DNA from: an uncultured Lachnospiraceae bacterium
GTDB lineage: Bacteria > Bacillota > Clostridia > Lachnospirales > Lachnospiraceae
Reading direction: 5' to 3'
Length of the DNA stretch: 32,447 nucleotides
NCBI GenBank assembly: GCA_934385475.1
Contig: CAKRPS010000028.1
Span: 1-32,447, forward strand
Shown: piece after piece, positions 1-8,869 of the stretch
Layout: every line of letters begins with the position of its first letter
Position numbering within the stretch: position 1 is the first letter of the stretch
The notes under the pieces: generated by a model
Told to the model about the DNA's origin: nothing
Seen by the model: the letters and a program-made list of their open reading frames with translations, nothing else
The model's database searches: none
Program-made: the position numbers and the translations under genes

Positions 1-28
1 TTTTTCAGGAAAAAAGACTTTTCCTCTA

Positions 29-793
29 TTATTCGTGCGTTTTTCCTGCTTTATCCACATATTTTGCTTTCAGGACAGCCTCCGCGACAATAATATCTTC
101 CGGCGTGGTTATTTTCAGATTTTCATAGGCACCTTCTGTAAGCTTCACCTTCGTCTCCGTAAAGGTCTCCACCACCATGGCATCATCTGTTATCCTGATC
201 CCGTTGGTCTGGCCTGCAGCCTCCTGTGCCATCAGCTTTTCATATGCCTCCATAATCAGGGCTGCCTGAAAAACCTGTGGAGTCTGGATCTGCCACATAT
301 GACTTCTGTCCGGCGTCTGTGCCGCAAACCCGTTGTCGTCCGCAATCTTGATCGTATCCTTGACCGGCATCCCCACTGCACAGGCGCGGTAGCGAAGTGT
401 TTCCTCACAACACCTTTGAATTATCTCTTCTGTCAGGAACGGTCTGGCTCCATCATGAATCAGGATCAGATCATCAGCCTTTGTTCCGGCCTCCTGCAAG
501 GTACACAAAGCATGATAGACAGAATCATATCTCTGCGCTCCACCCGCAACGATCCTGTCCACCTTGGTAAACCCGTATTTTGCAACGATCTCTTCCTGTA
601 CATAGGAAATATCATCTTTTCCGATCGCGAGGATGCACCTGTCAATATACCTTGAATCCTCTACCGCTTTCAGGGAATACCACAAAACCGGTTTATCCCC
701 CAGAAGCATGTACTGCTTCGCAACCTTACTTTTCATCCGGCTTCCGCTTCCTGCCGCAAGCAGGATGAAAATGCACTCTCTGTTCTCTATCAT
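29..793 (-). CDS. ispD: IspD, 2-C-methyl-D-erythritol 4-phosphate cytidylyltransferase
   Basis: This cytoplasmic enzyme transfers CMP from CTP to MEP in the non-mevalonate isoprenoid pathway. The 254-residue product has the N-terminal CTP-binding motif LLAAGSGSRM (about residues 11-20), the HDGARP motif near the middle, PVKDTIK, QTPQVF and the ITDDA motif, all in family order, and its length is slightly over the usual ~230. It ends with tandem stops TAA-TAG. It lies 22 bp downstream of tsaD and is probably read from the same transcript. The ribosome binding site is weak (AGAGAA), so the start is less certain than the identity. An imperfect AT-only hairpin follows the stop near the window edge and could be a weak terminator. 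Confidence 0.95.
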   Translation of the reverse strand: MIENRECIFILLAAGSGSRMKSKVAKQYMLLGDKPVLWYSLKAVEDSRYIDRCILAIGKDDISYVQEEIVAKYGFTKVDRIVAGGAQRYDSVYHALCTLQEAGTKADDLILIHDGARPFLTEEIIQRCCEETLRYRACAVGMPVKDTIKIADDNGFAAQTPDRSHMWQIQTPQVFQAALIMEAYEKLMAQEAAGQTNGIRITDDAMVVETFTETKVKLTEGAYENLKITTPEDIIVAEAVLKAKYVDKAGKTHE

Positions 794-815
794 ATGGTCG
801 TTCTCTTTTCTGCTG

Positions 816-1844
816 TCAACGTTCTCCCAGTTTCAGGTTCGGGACCGCATTCAGATCATACCCGCTGCGCACCCCTTTGCAATATTCATAATATCCCGCC
901 GCACCAATCATTGCCGCATTGTCCGTACACAGGATCGGTGAAGGATGATAAAACTCTACCCCGGCATCCTTGCATGCCTGTTCCAGTGCGCTTCTGAGAT
1001 GCGTGTTGGACGCAACGCCTCCGGCGATCGCAAACTTTTTCATGCCGCACTGCTTCACAGCCTCCATCGAATGTTCTACCAGCACGTCCACCACCGCTTT
1101 CTGGAAGGATGCCGCCACGTCCGCCTGATTGATCGAAATGCCTTTCATCTCACAGGAGTTCAGATAATTCAGAACAGCAGACTTTAATCCGCTAAAGCTG
1201 AAATCGTATATCGCGTCTCCCACCTTGGCTCTCGGAAAGGAAATTGCTTCCGGATTGCCCTCGCGTGATACTTTGTCAATCTTAGGTCCTCCGGGATAGC
1301 CAAGTCCGATCGCACGTGCCACCTTGTCAAAAGCTTCTCCTGCCGCATCGTCTCTCGTCCGTCCCAGAATCTCATATACTCCATAATCGAGCACCTTCAC
1401 CAGATGGGAGTGCCCTCCGGAAACCACCAGACATACAAATGGCGGCTCCAGTTCTTTATTCTCAATATAGTTTGCGCTGATATGCCCTTCAATATGGTGT
1501 ACTCCTACAAGTGGAATCCCCGTTGCAAAGCTGATCGCCTTGGCCGCAGAAACTCCGACCAGAAGTGCGCCTACCAGTCCCGGTCCATAAGTCACCGCAA
1601 TAGCATCCAGATCCTGCAGTCCTACCTGTGCCTTCTGCAGCGCTTCTTCTATTACCTGATTGATCTTCTCAATATGTTTGCGCGACGCGATCTCCGGCAC
1701 AACACCTCCGTAGACCGTATGTAGATCAATCTGTGAAAAAATAATATTGGAAAGCACCTCACGGCCGTTCTTAACTACCGCCGCCGCTGTCTCATCACAG
1801 GAGCTTTCTATCGCCAGGATCAATACATCCTTCTTTTCGTCCAT
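816..1844 (-). CDS. tsaD: TsaD, tRNA t6A threonylcarbamoyltransferase catalytic subunit
   Basis: TsaD transfers the threonylcarbamoyl group from TC-AMP to A37 of ANN-decoding tRNAs, working with TsaB and TsaE, which are also encoded in this window. The 342-residue protein has the Kae1/TsaD N-terminus ([11 protein letters not shown]), the [12 protein letters not shown] motif and the metal-binding HIEGH (about residues 117-121), plus SGGHSHL and a C-terminal CTDNAAMIG motif. An ATG twelve bases further upstream (1856) is in frame, but the one chosen is preceded by GGAGGAAATT at ideal spacing, so 1844 is the better start. It is 38 bp downstream of the membrane-anchored unknown gene and 22 bp upstream of ispD. 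Confidence 0.96.
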   Translation of the reverse strand: MDEKKDVLILAIESSCDETAAAVVKNGREVLSNIIFSQIDLHTVYGGVVPEIASRKHIEKINQVIEEALQKAQVGLQDLDAIAVTYGPGLVGALLVGVSAAKAISFATGIPLVGVHHIEGHISANYIENKELEPPFVCLVVSGGHSHLVKVLDYGVYEILGRTRDDAAGEAFDKVARAIGLGYPGGPKIDKVSREGNPEAISFPRAKVGDAIYDFSFSGLKSAVLNYLNSCEMKGISINQADVAASFQKAVVDVLVEHSMEAVKQCGMKKFAIAGGVASNTHLRSALEQACKDAGVEFYHPSPILCTDNAAMIGAAGYYEYCKGVRSGYDLNAVPNLKLGER

Positions 1845-1894
1845 AATTTCCTCCATGCCCGGACTTTTCAGAGCCGCACATGCCTGTCTTGTTC

Positions 1895-2473
1895 TTATTT
1901 GGAAGCGTTCACAAGCTGCCAGCCGTAAATCTTCCAGTGTCCTTCCTCATCCTTGCGCAATACAAACTGTTCCATCGATTGCGTCGTCTTACCATCCTGT
2001 TTCAGCTTCAGCGTGCAGTACATAGTCGCACAGGTATAGCCGTCCTTTGTATACTCTTTGACATCCGTACTCGGTGACAGTTCATAACCGGAGATGGTGC
2101 ACTTATTCTCTTTGCGCTCCGTGATCTCACTTTTCAGATCCTTGAGATACTGCTCCTGCGTCTTATTGGCAACCAGCTCATCATCGTAAAGTTCCTGTGC
2201 CTTCAGTGCAAGCTCCTGCAGTTCCTCTTCGGTATATTCTTCATTATAGAAGCATTTCGTAATCTCACAATAGTATCTGAGCACCTCTTTCGGAGTAGGT
2301 GGATAACTACGTTCCAGATCCCTCATCAACACATTCTGGACAGCCGTCACTTCCGTCTGTTCTTCCCTGGCTGTTTTAACCTTATTGCTCAGATAGAAAT
2401 AATATCCCACTACAAGAGCTACCAGTATTATGCCGATTATAACAAGTTTAACACTTCTGCCTTTCCCCTTCAT
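1895..2473 (-). CDS. Membrane-anchored extracytoplasmic protein of unknown function (DUF6715-like)
   Basis: The 192-residue product starts with a short basic segment (MKGKGRSVK) and one hydrophobic helix at about residues 10-28, with no lipobox, so it is probably anchored by an uncleaved N-terminal helix with the rest outside the cell. The exterior part is charged, has a helical middle rich in Glu and Gln (residues about 75-125) and ends in a beta-rich segment (CTISGYEL to [10 protein letters not shown]) reminiscent of SnoaL/NTF2-like accessory domains that sense or bind a ligand. I associate it loosely with the DUF6715 family of Lachnospiraceae, but this is from memory. It sits between rnz and tsaD with gaps of 14 and 38-50 bp, so it is probably cotranscribed. 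Function unknown. Confidence 0.8.
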   Translation of the reverse strand: MKGKGRSVKLVIIGIILVALVVGYYFYLSNKVKTAREEQTEVTAVQNVLMRDLERSYPPTPKEVLRYYCEITKCFYNEEYTEEELQELALKAQELYDDELVANKTQEQYLKDLKSEITERKENKCTISGYELSPSTDVKEYTKDGYTCATMYCTLKLKQDGKTTQSMEQFVLRKDEEGHWKIYGWQLVNASK

Positions 2474-2487
2474 ACGCTCTGCCCTCC

Positions 2488-3399
2488 TTAGTTTTCCTCA
2501 AACACCAGATCCACGCTTCTTCCATCCCTGGCCGCAATCGCATTCGGAAAAATCCTGCGTACCTCCGGCATGTATTCCTCCGGTCTTGTCAGGGACGGGC
2601 TGTAATGTGTAAGCCACATTTCTTTTACCTGCGCCTTCTTTGCAAGCTCCGCCGCCTCATAAAACGTCATGTGTTTATATTCTTTCGCTTTCTGTTTCTT
2701 TTCAGGCTCCCCATACATTCCTTCACAGATAAAAAGATCCGCACCCACTGCGTTTCTCTCGATACTCTCCGTGGGCCTCGTATCCGTGCAGTACGTGACC
2801 TTCAGGCCCTTGCGTGGCGGTCCCAGCACCATGTCGGGCGTATATACTTTCCCACCCTGCTCTATCTGCTCTCCCTTTTGCAGACGATTCCACAAAGGCC
2901 GTGGGATACCAAGCTCCGTCGCCTTCTGTGCATCAAACTTTCCGATGCGTTCCACCACAATGTTGTAGCCGTAGCAGATCACATTGTGATTTACCTTATA
3001 CGCATCAATATGAAACCCTTCAAAGGAAAGCGTCTGCCGGGGTTCTGTCAGCTCCTGACAGTGGATCTCGAAGGGGAGCTCCGGCGCGATCACCCGCAGG
3101 GAATTCACCACCTTGGTAAGTCCCTTTGGTCCGATCAGAAGAAGCGGCTCGGTCCTCTCGGCATTCCCCATTGTGAGGAGCATGCCCGGCAGTCCGCTGA
3201 TATGGTCTGCGTGAAAATGCGTAAAGCAGATAATATCGATCGGTTTGGGGCTCCACCCCTTTTCCTTCATGGCGATCTGCGTTCCCTCTCCACAATCTAT
3301 CAGAATACTTTTGCCGTTATATCTCACCATCAGTGAGGTGAGCCAACGGTAGGGAAGCGGCATCATTCCGCCTGTTCCCAGCAAACAAACATCTAACAT
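2488..3399 (-). CDS. rnz: Ribonuclease Z (tRNA 3'-endonuclease)
   Basis: RNase Z cuts the 3' trailer from tRNA precursors, mainly those lacking an encoded CCA. The 303-residue protein has the metallo-beta-lactamase zinc motif THFHADH (His61, His63, Asp65, His66), the early LGTGGMMP segment, the NHNVICYGY histidine near 139, the CTDTRP aspartate near 211 and the C-terminal LTHYS histidine. Length and motif order match the bacterial RNase Z family rather than generic beta-lactamase-fold hydrolases. A GGGAG ribosome binding site lies seven bases before the ATG. The gene stands 36 bp after the zinc-ribbon gene in a tRNA-maturation-rich neighbourhood (tsaD, tsaB, tsaE). Confidence 0.94.
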   Translation of the reverse strand: MLDVCLLGTGGMMPLPYRWLTSLMVRYNGKSILIDCGEGTQIAMKEKGWSPKPIDIICFTHFHADHISGLPGMLLTMGNAERTEPLLLIGPKGLTKVVNSLRVIAPELPFEIHCQELTEPRQTLSFEGFHIDAYKVNHNVICYGYNIVVERIGKFDAQKATELGIPRPLWNRLQKGEQIEQGGKVYTPDMVLGPPRKGLKVTYCTDTRPTESIERNAVGADLFICEGMYGEPEKKQKAKEYKHMTFYEAAELAKKAQVKEMWLTHYSPSLTRPEEYMPEVRRIFPNAIAARDGRSVDLVFEEN

Positions 3400-3435
3400 A
3401 CATTAACTCCCACCAGACAAATGTCCTGTGGCTTA

Positions 3436-3684
3436 TCAAAGAAGCTCCGTTCTGTCCCATGTCTGCGCCGGAACGGCAAAATGTTCAAGAAGTTTTTCGT
3501 AACAGTCCTCACACAGATCAAAGCTCTGGCTTTTTCCGTCATTTCTTCCAAAAAAGCCAAAATCATGCTCTACGTGAATACATTCTTCTTTTAAAATACC
3601 GTTTTCCACAGACATTTCTTTTCCACAGCCGTTACAAACCACTTTGGCAAGCTCTGTCTTTTTGTCTTCTACATAAACGCGCAT
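3436..3684 (-). CDS. Small zinc-ribbon-like protein, function unknown
   Basis: This 82-residue protein carries two CxxC pairs, Cys17-Cys20 (CNGC) and Cys58-Cys61 (CEDC), with an extra Cys35, which suggests one zinc-ribbon site. The second pair is in a SFDLCEDCYEKLLEHF helix. There is no signal peptide or membrane segment. A textbook AGGAGG sits eight bases before the ATG, and an extended -10 promoter candidate lies just upstream, so it may begin its own transcript leading into rnz. Small CxxC proteins of this kind are widespread in Lachnospiraceae and lack a known role. The coding call is secure from the RBS and the motif; function is not inferred. Confidence 0.85.
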   Translation of the reverse strand: MRVYVEDKKTELAKVVCNGCGKEMSVENGILKEECIHVEHDFGFFGRNDGKSQSFDLCEDCYEKLLEHFAVPAQTWDRTELL

Positions 3685-3716
3685 ACATAAACCTCCTGTA
3701 TTGTTACTGATACTTT

Positions 3717-3725
3717 AGTATAGCA
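3717..3725 (-). promoter_or_regulatory. Extended -10 promoter candidate for the zinc-ribbon/rnz genes
   Basis: Reading minus strand, TGC-TATACT gives an extended -10 (five of six to TATAAT) about 35 bases before the ATG of the zinc-ribbon gene. No good -35 box is present at 17 bp. It lies in the 83-bp gap after rimI, the widest gap between tsaE and ispD. Confidence 0.45.
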
Positions 3726-3767
3726 TAGCTGTTTCGTAACACCAGTGGTAAATCCTTTATGCGTTTC

Positions 3768-4202
3768 CTATCTTTTCCACATGATTACCGCATCTTCCGT
3801 CGGTTTCTCATAAAATCCCGGACGGATTCCCTCCGAGACAAATCCTGTCTTCTCATACAAATGTATGGCAATAGTATTGCTGACCCTTACCTCCAGGGTA
3901 AACGCCTGCAATCCCTCTTTGGCACCTTCCGCAAGCATATGCTGCATCAGGCATGTGCCGATCCCTTCTCCACGGGCATGCGGCGCGATCACAACATTGG
4001 TGATATTGCCCTCGCCCGCGACCAGATACAGACCGCAGCCTCCCACGATCTCACCATCCCTGACCGCCACATAATATCTGGCATCGTCATGGACAATCAT
4101 CTGTAAGAAATCATTTTCCGACCAGGGCATGGAAAAGGTCTCCGCCTCCAGTCTGCTGATCGTCGGCACATCCTCCGGCCGCATCTGTCTAAACTCCAAC
4201 AT
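3768..4202 (-). CDS. rimI: RimI, ribosomal protein bS18 alanine N-acetyltransferase
   Basis: This GNAT-family enzyme acetylates the N-terminal alanine of ribosomal protein S18 using acetyl-CoA. The 144-residue product from MLEFRQM has the GNAT fold signature, with the acetyl-CoA loop ARGEGIGTCLM, the LEVRVSN strand and the RimI-typical C-terminus FYEKPTEDAVIMWKR. A longer in-frame reading back to 4409 exists but its extra 69 residues have no GNAT character and lie inside tsaB; the ATG at 4202 has GAAGGAAAAT in front, so it is the real start. It overlaps the end of tsaB by 14 bp, which points to translational coupling. The tsaE-tsaB-rimI order is typical of Bacillota. Confidence 0.93.
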   Translation of the reverse strand: MLEFRQMRPEDVPTISRLEAETFSMPWSENDFLQMIVHDDARYYVAVRDGEIVGGCGLYLVAGEGNITNVVIAPHARGEGIGTCLMQHMLAEGAKEGLQAFTLEVRVSNTIAIHLYEKTGFVSEGIRPGFYEKPTEDAVIMWKR

Positions 4203-4968
4203 GATATTTTCCTTCAAATGGTCCCGGATACTTATGCGCGTTGTCTGTCTCTTTCCGGCTGGCGCGTTCCCGCTCTGCCTGTGACAACCGCAGGTACTCC
4301 GGTGCATGCTCTGCTCCGCTTTCAAATTTGCCCTGTCTGTAATAGATACTGCCGAGCACTGCAATACATGCAGCCGACTGTCTGTTCCGGTGTGCCGGTG
4401 CCGTCTCATAGGGAACCTGCATCTGCTCCTTCATGCGCTCTGCAAACACGGGAATCCCATCCCCAACAAAGTACACCTTCTGTCCCAGTCTGTTAAGCTC
4501 CTGTGCAATTTCATCAAAGGATACCGCACACTGCTCTCTGACTGTCTCCATGCAGCAGTGCTGCTGCCCCTCTCCTTCCGGCACAAAGCGGTAAATTCCA
4601 GTATACACCTGTTCTCTCCGCGCATCCATGATCGGGCAGATCAATCCGTCCGCCGCATACATCTGGTATGCCAGTCCTTCCAGAGTCGGTACCGGTACAA
4701 TAGGTCTGTCCAGTGCAAGGGCTAGTCCCTTAGCCGTTGCACTCCCGATCCGCAGGCCGGTGAAAGATCCAGGTCCTGCCGCAACTGCGATCGCATCTAC
4801 CGTAGACAGATCCAGTTCTATCATATTCCTTATCTCATCCAGCATGGGAAGCAGGGTCTGGGAGTGTGTCTTTTTGTACTGAATGGTATACTCCGCAAGC
4901 AGCCTGTCATCTTCCATCACAGCTACCGACGCCACAAGCCCGGAGCTGTCCAATGCCAATATTTTCAT
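4189..4968 (-). CDS. tsaB: TsaB, t6A biosynthesis dimerization protein
   Basis: TsaB is the catalytically inactive paralogue that pairs with TsaD and TsaE to form the t6A transferase complex. The 259-residue protein begins MKILALDSSG, has the diagnostic AAGPGSFTGLRIG motif near residues 63-75, then the VPTLEGLA and PIMDARREQVYTG segments that separate TsaB from TsaD. It lacks the metal-binding HxxxH. Its C-terminal ~40 residues are a charged tail (LRLSQAERERASRKETD) typical of clostridial members. It starts four bases after the tsaE stop and ends inside rimI, so the three genes form one operon. Confidence 0.95.
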   Translation of the reverse strand: MKILALDSSGLVASVAVMEDDRLLAEYTIQYKKTHSQTLLPMLDEIRNMIELDLSTVDAIAVAAGPGSFTGLRIGSATAKGLALALDRPIVPVPTLEGLAYQMYAADGLICPIMDARREQVYTGIYRFVPEGEGQQHCCMETVREQCAVSFDEIAQELNRLGQKVYFVGDGIPVFAERMKEQMQVPYETAPAHRNRQSAACIAVLGSIYYRQGKFESGAEHAPEYLRLSQAERERASRKETDNAHKYPGPFEGKYHVGV

Positions 4969-4972
4969 GCAA

Positions 4973-5416
4973 CTATTCGCTCTCTTTCTTCTGCTCGATC
5001 ACAATCCTCCGGTAATCAAAGCCCTTTGTAAGATCCTTCTCGATCATGATCTGTGTATAAACAGGGGGCAAAATCTCCTCGATCAGATTGGCCCATTCGA
5101 TCAGACAGATTCCCTCTCCGTAAAAGCAATCCTCATATCCGATCTCTTCCATCTCCTCCACGTCCCCGATCCGGTAAACGTCAAAGTGATAAAACGGAAG
5201 CCTTCCTTCCTCATAAATCTGTACGATCGTAAAGGTCGGACTGCTGATCGGCTCTTTGATCCCGAGTCCCGCTGCCACTCCCTGTGTGAAAACGGTCTTG
5301 CCGACCCCCAGATCTCCTACCAGCGTATATACTTCTCCCGGCTGTGCCTTTCTCCCGATACTCTCTCCAAAGGAAAACGTCTCATCGGCACTGAAAGTCT
5401 CGATAATTTCTGCCAT
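4973..5416 (-). CDS. tsaE: TsaE, t6A biosynthesis ATPase
   Basis: TsaE is the P-loop ATPase that binds TsaB-TsaD and is needed for multiple rounds of t6A synthesis. The 147-residue product has a Walker A motif GDLGVGKT (residues 34-41), followed by SSPTF, the YHFDVYR motif and the LIEWAN motif, all hallmark TsaE sequences. It is the first gene of tsaE-tsaB-rimI, and a sigma-A-like promoter sits just upstream. The start is the only plausible one in frame before the core; its ribosome binding site is a purine-rich GACGGAAAG rather than a perfect AGGAGG. Confidence 0.95.
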   Translation of the reverse strand: MAEIIETFSADETFSFGESIGRKAQPGEVYTLVGDLGVGKTVFTQGVAAGLGIKEPISSPTFTIVQIYEEGRLPFYHFDVYRIGDVEEMEEIGYEDCFYGEGICLIEWANLIEEILPPVYTQIMIEKDLTKGFDYRRIVIEQKKESE

Positions 5417-5450
5417 CTTTCCGTCTCTTTTCTTCTTTCCCTGTTACCTT

Positions 5451-5479
5451 ATTGTAACACATCCCCATTTATTTTTCAG
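5451..5479 (-). promoter_or_regulatory. Promoter candidate for tsaE-tsaB-rimI
   Basis: Minus strand reads CTGAAA (5479-5474, four of six to TTGACA), a 17-bp spacer and TACAAT (5456-5451, five of six). The -35 box overlaps the stop codon of the YcxB-like gene, and the -10 is about 35 bases before the tsaE ATG. Not tested by any model. Confidence 0.55.
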
Positions 5480-5955
5480 TCTTTGATTTTTACTTTCTTC
5501 GGAGGCATATGGGTGGAGATCATCTCGATCACCTTATATTTCTTTTCCCCGAGATCCTTTTTGGGAAAAATGCAGGCGTTCACCGCCGTGGTGTAAAGCA
5601 CAATGCTGTTCCATGTGGAAACGGCTTTGTACATATCCTCCCACTTCATCTTCTCTGTCGTGCCTTCCTGCGAAACCTCAACGCCCTCTTCTGTCAGTTT
5701 GTAGTGGAGTGGCTTCTTAAATGCCGGTGTCCGCAGTGCCTGCTGTCTCGATTTCAGAAAAAGGGTCCACGGAAGATACAGCAGGATCACGATTCCAACG
5801 ATCAGGGCAACAACCTGTCCGCTTGAAAAAAACAGAATGATCATCAGCACACCGACCAGCGATCCCATCAGACCTGACAGTTTTCCGTAGGTGTGGTGCA
5901 GCATGTAATCATACAACGCATTTGGTGTCACTTTAACGTCAAATTCAATCTCCAT
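5476..5955 (-). CDS. YcxB-like membrane protein
   Basis: The 159-residue product has an N-terminal segment (MEIEFDVKVTPNALYDYMLHH), two adjacent hydrophobic helices at about residues 28-68 and a soluble C-terminal domain with the pattern LHYKLTEEGVEVSQE...MKWEDMYKAVSTWNSIVLYT, which is the YcxB-like C-terminal domain. Known family members are small membrane proteins without assigned function. An in-frame ATG lies 12 bases upstream at 5967, but the one chosen has GAGG six bases before it. The gene follows the terminator of the ABC operon and probably has its own promoter or weak read-through; its end overlaps the tsaE promoter. Confidence 0.82.
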   Translation of the reverse strand: MEIEFDVKVTPNALYDYMLHHTYGKLSGLMGSLVGVLMIILFFSSGQVVALIVGIVILLYLPWTLFLKSRQQALRTPAFKKPLHYKLTEEGVEVSQEGTTEKMKWEDMYKAVSTWNSIVLYTTAVNACIFPKKDLGEKKYKVIEMISTHMPPKKVKIKD

Positions 5956-5977
5956 AAAAATCCTCATTTCTTTTAGT

Positions 5978-6006
5978 CAAAAAAGCATCTGCCGGGCAGA
6001 TGCTTT
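5978..6006 (-). terminator. Rho-independent terminator of the ABC export operon
   Basis: A perfect stem of AGCATCTGC and GCAGATGCT (9 bp, extendable by two A-T pairs) with a 3-base CCG-type loop is followed on the minus strand by six T residues. It lies 45 bp downstream of the permease stop and just before the YcxB-like gene. Confidence 0.9.
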
Positions 6007-6050
6007 CTCCACATAATTCATTATACAAAAAAATGCTTAAAGTGCAAGTA

Positions 6051-7271
6051 TTACTCATGCCGCAGTGCTTCGATCGGGCTTAAACGTGCCGCTTTCTTCG
6101 CGGGGTAAATTCCAAAGAAAATACCGACCGCCGAAGAGAATACCGCTGCAAACAATACGGTTCCCAGACTGACTCTCGCCTGAAAGCCCAGCACTCCACA
6201 TATAATAACTGCCAGACCGCTTCCAAGGATAATGCCGATCACACCTCCGAGCAGGGTAATAATTCCTGCCTCTGCCAGGAACTGCAACATAATGGAATTC
6301 GTCCTTGCTCCAAGCGATTTCCGGATACCGATTTCTCTGGTACGCTCTGTCACGGATACCAGCATGATATTCATAACACCGATACCACCGACCAGAAGGG
6401 AAATCGCTGCCACGAAAGAGATGAATATCGTCACAACACCCAGGATGCTGTCGTACTGATCCTGATAATCCGCAAAGCTCTCCATCATGATCTTATTTTC
6501 TCCGCGGACATTGTGGTGATTCTCCATCAGCCGCATGCTGTCCTGTGCCACCTGTTTGGAATCATCCGAGTTCTCTGCCACGATATAGAAGGAATCAAAA
6601 TCCTCCACCCAGAAATCATAGGCCGCTCCAAGCGTTGAAATGGGCATTTCCACCTGAAGGTTTCCACCACCGCTCAAAGCAGAGATGATCGTAGAATTGC
6701 TGTCCTCACGAATTCCCACAATCTGCAGTTCCTGCGTTACATTATAGATTGTCACATCAAAGGACATGCCTATGACATCCGTTGTTCCAAACATCATTCT
6801 TGCACTGGACTCATTAATCACGCATACTTTATTGTTGGACAGATAATCACTCTCTGTGAAATATCTTCCCCTCGCAAGCGGTTCTGTTGCCGCACAATAC
6901 TGCAAAGCCTCATTTCCTGCGTAAATAATAGCTTCAAAATTGCCTTTTCTCCCTTCCGCATATCCCCACATAGAATATTTGGGCGTAACCCCTTTCACAT
7001 GATCTACCTTATCCTCGATCAGCCTGAAGTCTTCATCCGTAAAACTGACTTCGTTTCCTTCCACGGAATCATTTTTGTACAAGGCGATCTGTCCTCCGGC
7101 AATGCTGTTCAATTCATTGTTGATCTGTCCCCGCATTCCGTTACCGATTGAAATAATCATGATTACAGAAGAAATACCGATAATAATGCCCAGCATAGTG
7201 AGGATCGATCTTCCCTTGTTGCTTTTGATATTCATCAAAGCAATCTTTATATATTCAAGAATCTGTGCCAT
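6051..7271 (-). CDS. ABC transporter permease, MacB/FtsX type
   Basis: This is the membrane subunit of a MacB-type (YknZ-like) exporter. The 406-residue protein has one N-terminal transmembrane helix (about 24-44, ILTMLGIIIGISSVIMIISIG), an extracytoplasmic MacB-PCD domain (about 50-270) and three C-terminal helices in an FtsX domain. The TERTREIGIRKSLGAR sequence after the second helix is the coupling helix that contacts the ATPase. It is third in an operon after the ATPase and adaptor genes, with an 19-bp gap from the adaptor. MacB-type systems work by mechanotransmission and move peptides, toxins or lipoproteins; the substrate here cannot be read from the sequence. Confidence 0.93.
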   Translation of the reverse strand: MAQILEYIKIALMNIKSNKGRSILTMLGIIIGISSVIMIISIGNGMRGQINNELNSIAGGQIALYKNDSVEGNEVSFTDEDFRLIEDKVDHVKGVTPKYSMWGYAEGRKGNFEAIIYAGNEALQYCAATEPLARGRYFTESDYLSNNKVCVINESSARMMFGTTDVIGMSFDVTIYNVTQELQIVGIREDSNSTIISALSGGGNLQVEMPISTLGAAYDFWVEDFDSFYIVAENSDDSKQVAQDSMRLMENHHNVRGENKIMMESFADYQDQYDSILGVVTIFISFVAAISLLVGGIGVMNIMLVSVTERTREIGIRKSLGARTNSIMLQFLAEAGIITLLGGVIGIILGSGLAVIICGVLGFQARVSLGTVLFAAVFSSAVGIFFGIYPAKKAARLSPIEALRHE

Positions 7272-7290
7272 TCTCCTACCCTATACCTTT

Positions 7291-8808
7291 CTACTCCTGC
7301 GGTATCTCTGTCACGGCCATGCCTTCCGTCAGATCCATATCGGTTACCGTGATCACGGAATCTCCCTCCGACAGTCCTTCCTTGATTTCCGTATACTCAT
7401 CCGAACTGATACCGGTTGTAATCCTCTTCTTGACAACCATTCCATTCTCCACCGCGTAGACAAAATCTCCGTCTTTGTCCGCATTGACTGCTTCCAGCGG
7501 AACTACCACCGCATCTGCAACGGATGCCGTGTGCAGTTCAATCTTCGCTTCCACGCCGAGATAGATCGCGGCATCCGGATTTGTGATCGTGATCTCCGCA
7601 CCGACAACAGCGGCACCACTTGCATTGTTGGTAGCCATACCATCAATTTTCGTCAGTTCGCCTTCATATTTCTTTCCTGCAATATCAATATCTGCCTTCT
7701 GGCCAATAACAATCTTCTCCAGATCATACTTGGACACGGAAATGCAAACCTTTACCTTTTCCACACTCTCCAGTGTCAGAAGCTTTGTTCCCTCTGCCGG
7801 TGTCGCATTTTTCTCTGTATCCACACTTGTGACTACGCCGTCAAAGTCAGCTACGATTCCGTTTTCCACAGTGTCAATCGCAGTCAGTGTATTGGTATTG
7901 TTCATATCCTCCAGTTCTTTGTCTGCTTCCAGCTTACTTTTGCCTCCCTGGTCAAGATAACCACTCTCGGATGACTTCTTCTGGGATTCCATTTCCGACT
8001 TGTATTCCTTGTAAGCAGCAATCTTATCTTCATATTCGGAAATTTCTTCTTTCCAGGCACGGATTTCCTGATTGTTCTGCTGCTCATAACTGTTGAGCTG
8101 GATCAGCTTCTGAAGGTTCTCATACTCCTCAGAATCCGGTTTGTCAGACCAGTCGATCAGCGATACCTGTAAAAGTGCTCCTTCCCGTGCGAGGGCTGCC
8201 TGTTTGTCACTGACCTTCTTATTCAGCTCTTTCACATAATTCTCACAATCTTCGATCTGCTGTTTCAGGACATCCAGATTTACATTGGCTTCCCCGAGCT
8301 CTGCTATGTATTTATTGTCTTTGGCAATCGAACTTTCATATCCGCCATCATTGGACTGTAATTTCAGTTCTGCCTGTTTCTTTGCATCTGCCAGTGCTGT
8401 CTCATCGTAAGCGATCAGGACATCTCCCGCTTTCACCATATCACCCGCCGACACATTGACCTCTCCGATCTTGACTGCCACCGGCGCATAGTAGGTCTCC
8501 GTCTCATCGCTCTTGACAGTTCCGCTTGTCGAAATTGTCTGCTCCAGATCCTGCAGAGCTGCCGGTGCTGTATACACTACCGGAGCGGCATTCCCGTTTC
8601 TGACAGAATTGACAACAATCAAAACAACCAGCAGTGCGGCAATCCCTCCGAAGATCCAACGCTTTTTCAGTTTCTTTTTCGGCTTATCTGCCTTATTCTT
8701 TTTCTCTTTCTTTTCCCTTTTTTTCTCCAGCTTCTCTCGTTTTTTTTCTTCCTTGTCCTTCTTTTGTTCTGTCTGCTGTTCCACAACCACTTCTTTTAAA
8801 TCTTCCAT
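7291..8808 (-). CDS. HlyD/YknX-type efflux adaptor subunit
   Basis: The 505-residue protein starts with a very basic, Lys/Glu-rich cytoplasmic stretch (residues about 16-50, many KK and EK pairs), one membrane helix at 51-69 (WIFGGIAALLVVLIVV) and then an extracytoplasmic adaptor: a lipoyl/barrel-sandwich part (residues about 95-140, GDMVKAGDVLIAYDE), a long helical hairpin with coiled-coil pattern (about 140-295), the second lipoyl half (IVADFDGVVTS) and beta-barrel and membrane-proximal domains. In Gram-positives such YknX-like adaptors bridge the permease to the outer side of the membrane. The 30-residue Lys-rich tail is longer than usual. Confidence 0.92.
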   Translation of the reverse strand: MEDLKEVVVEQQTEQKKDKEEKKREKLEKKREKKEKKNKADKPKKKLKKRWIFGGIAALLVVLIVVNSVRNGNAAPVVYTAPAALQDLEQTISTSGTVKSDETETYYAPVAVKIGEVNVSAGDMVKAGDVLIAYDETALADAKKQAELKLQSNDGGYESSIAKDNKYIAELGEANVNLDVLKQQIEDCENYVKELNKKVSDKQAALAREGALLQVSLIDWSDKPDSEEYENLQKLIQLNSYEQQNNQEIRAWKEEISEYEDKIAAYKEYKSEMESQKKSSESGYLDQGGKSKLEADKELEDMNNTNTLTAIDTVENGIVADFDGVVTSVDTEKNATPAEGTKLLTLESVEKVKVCISVSKYDLEKIVIGQKADIDIAGKKYEGELTKIDGMATNNASGAAVVGAEITITNPDAAIYLGVEAKIELHTASVADAVVVPLEAVNADKDGDFVYAVENGMVVKKRITTGISSDEYTEIKEGLSEGDSVITVTDMDLTEGMAVTEIPQE

Positions 8809-8869
8809 AAACTCCCTTTTCCTCTTTTCCTATTACTGATCATACCTTATTTATTTTCGTGCTTTTGGC

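Noticed and set aside
4203..4409. A 69-residue N-terminal extension of RimI
   Set aside because: It lies inside tsaB, has no GNAT features, and a good ribosome binding site points to the ATG at 4202.
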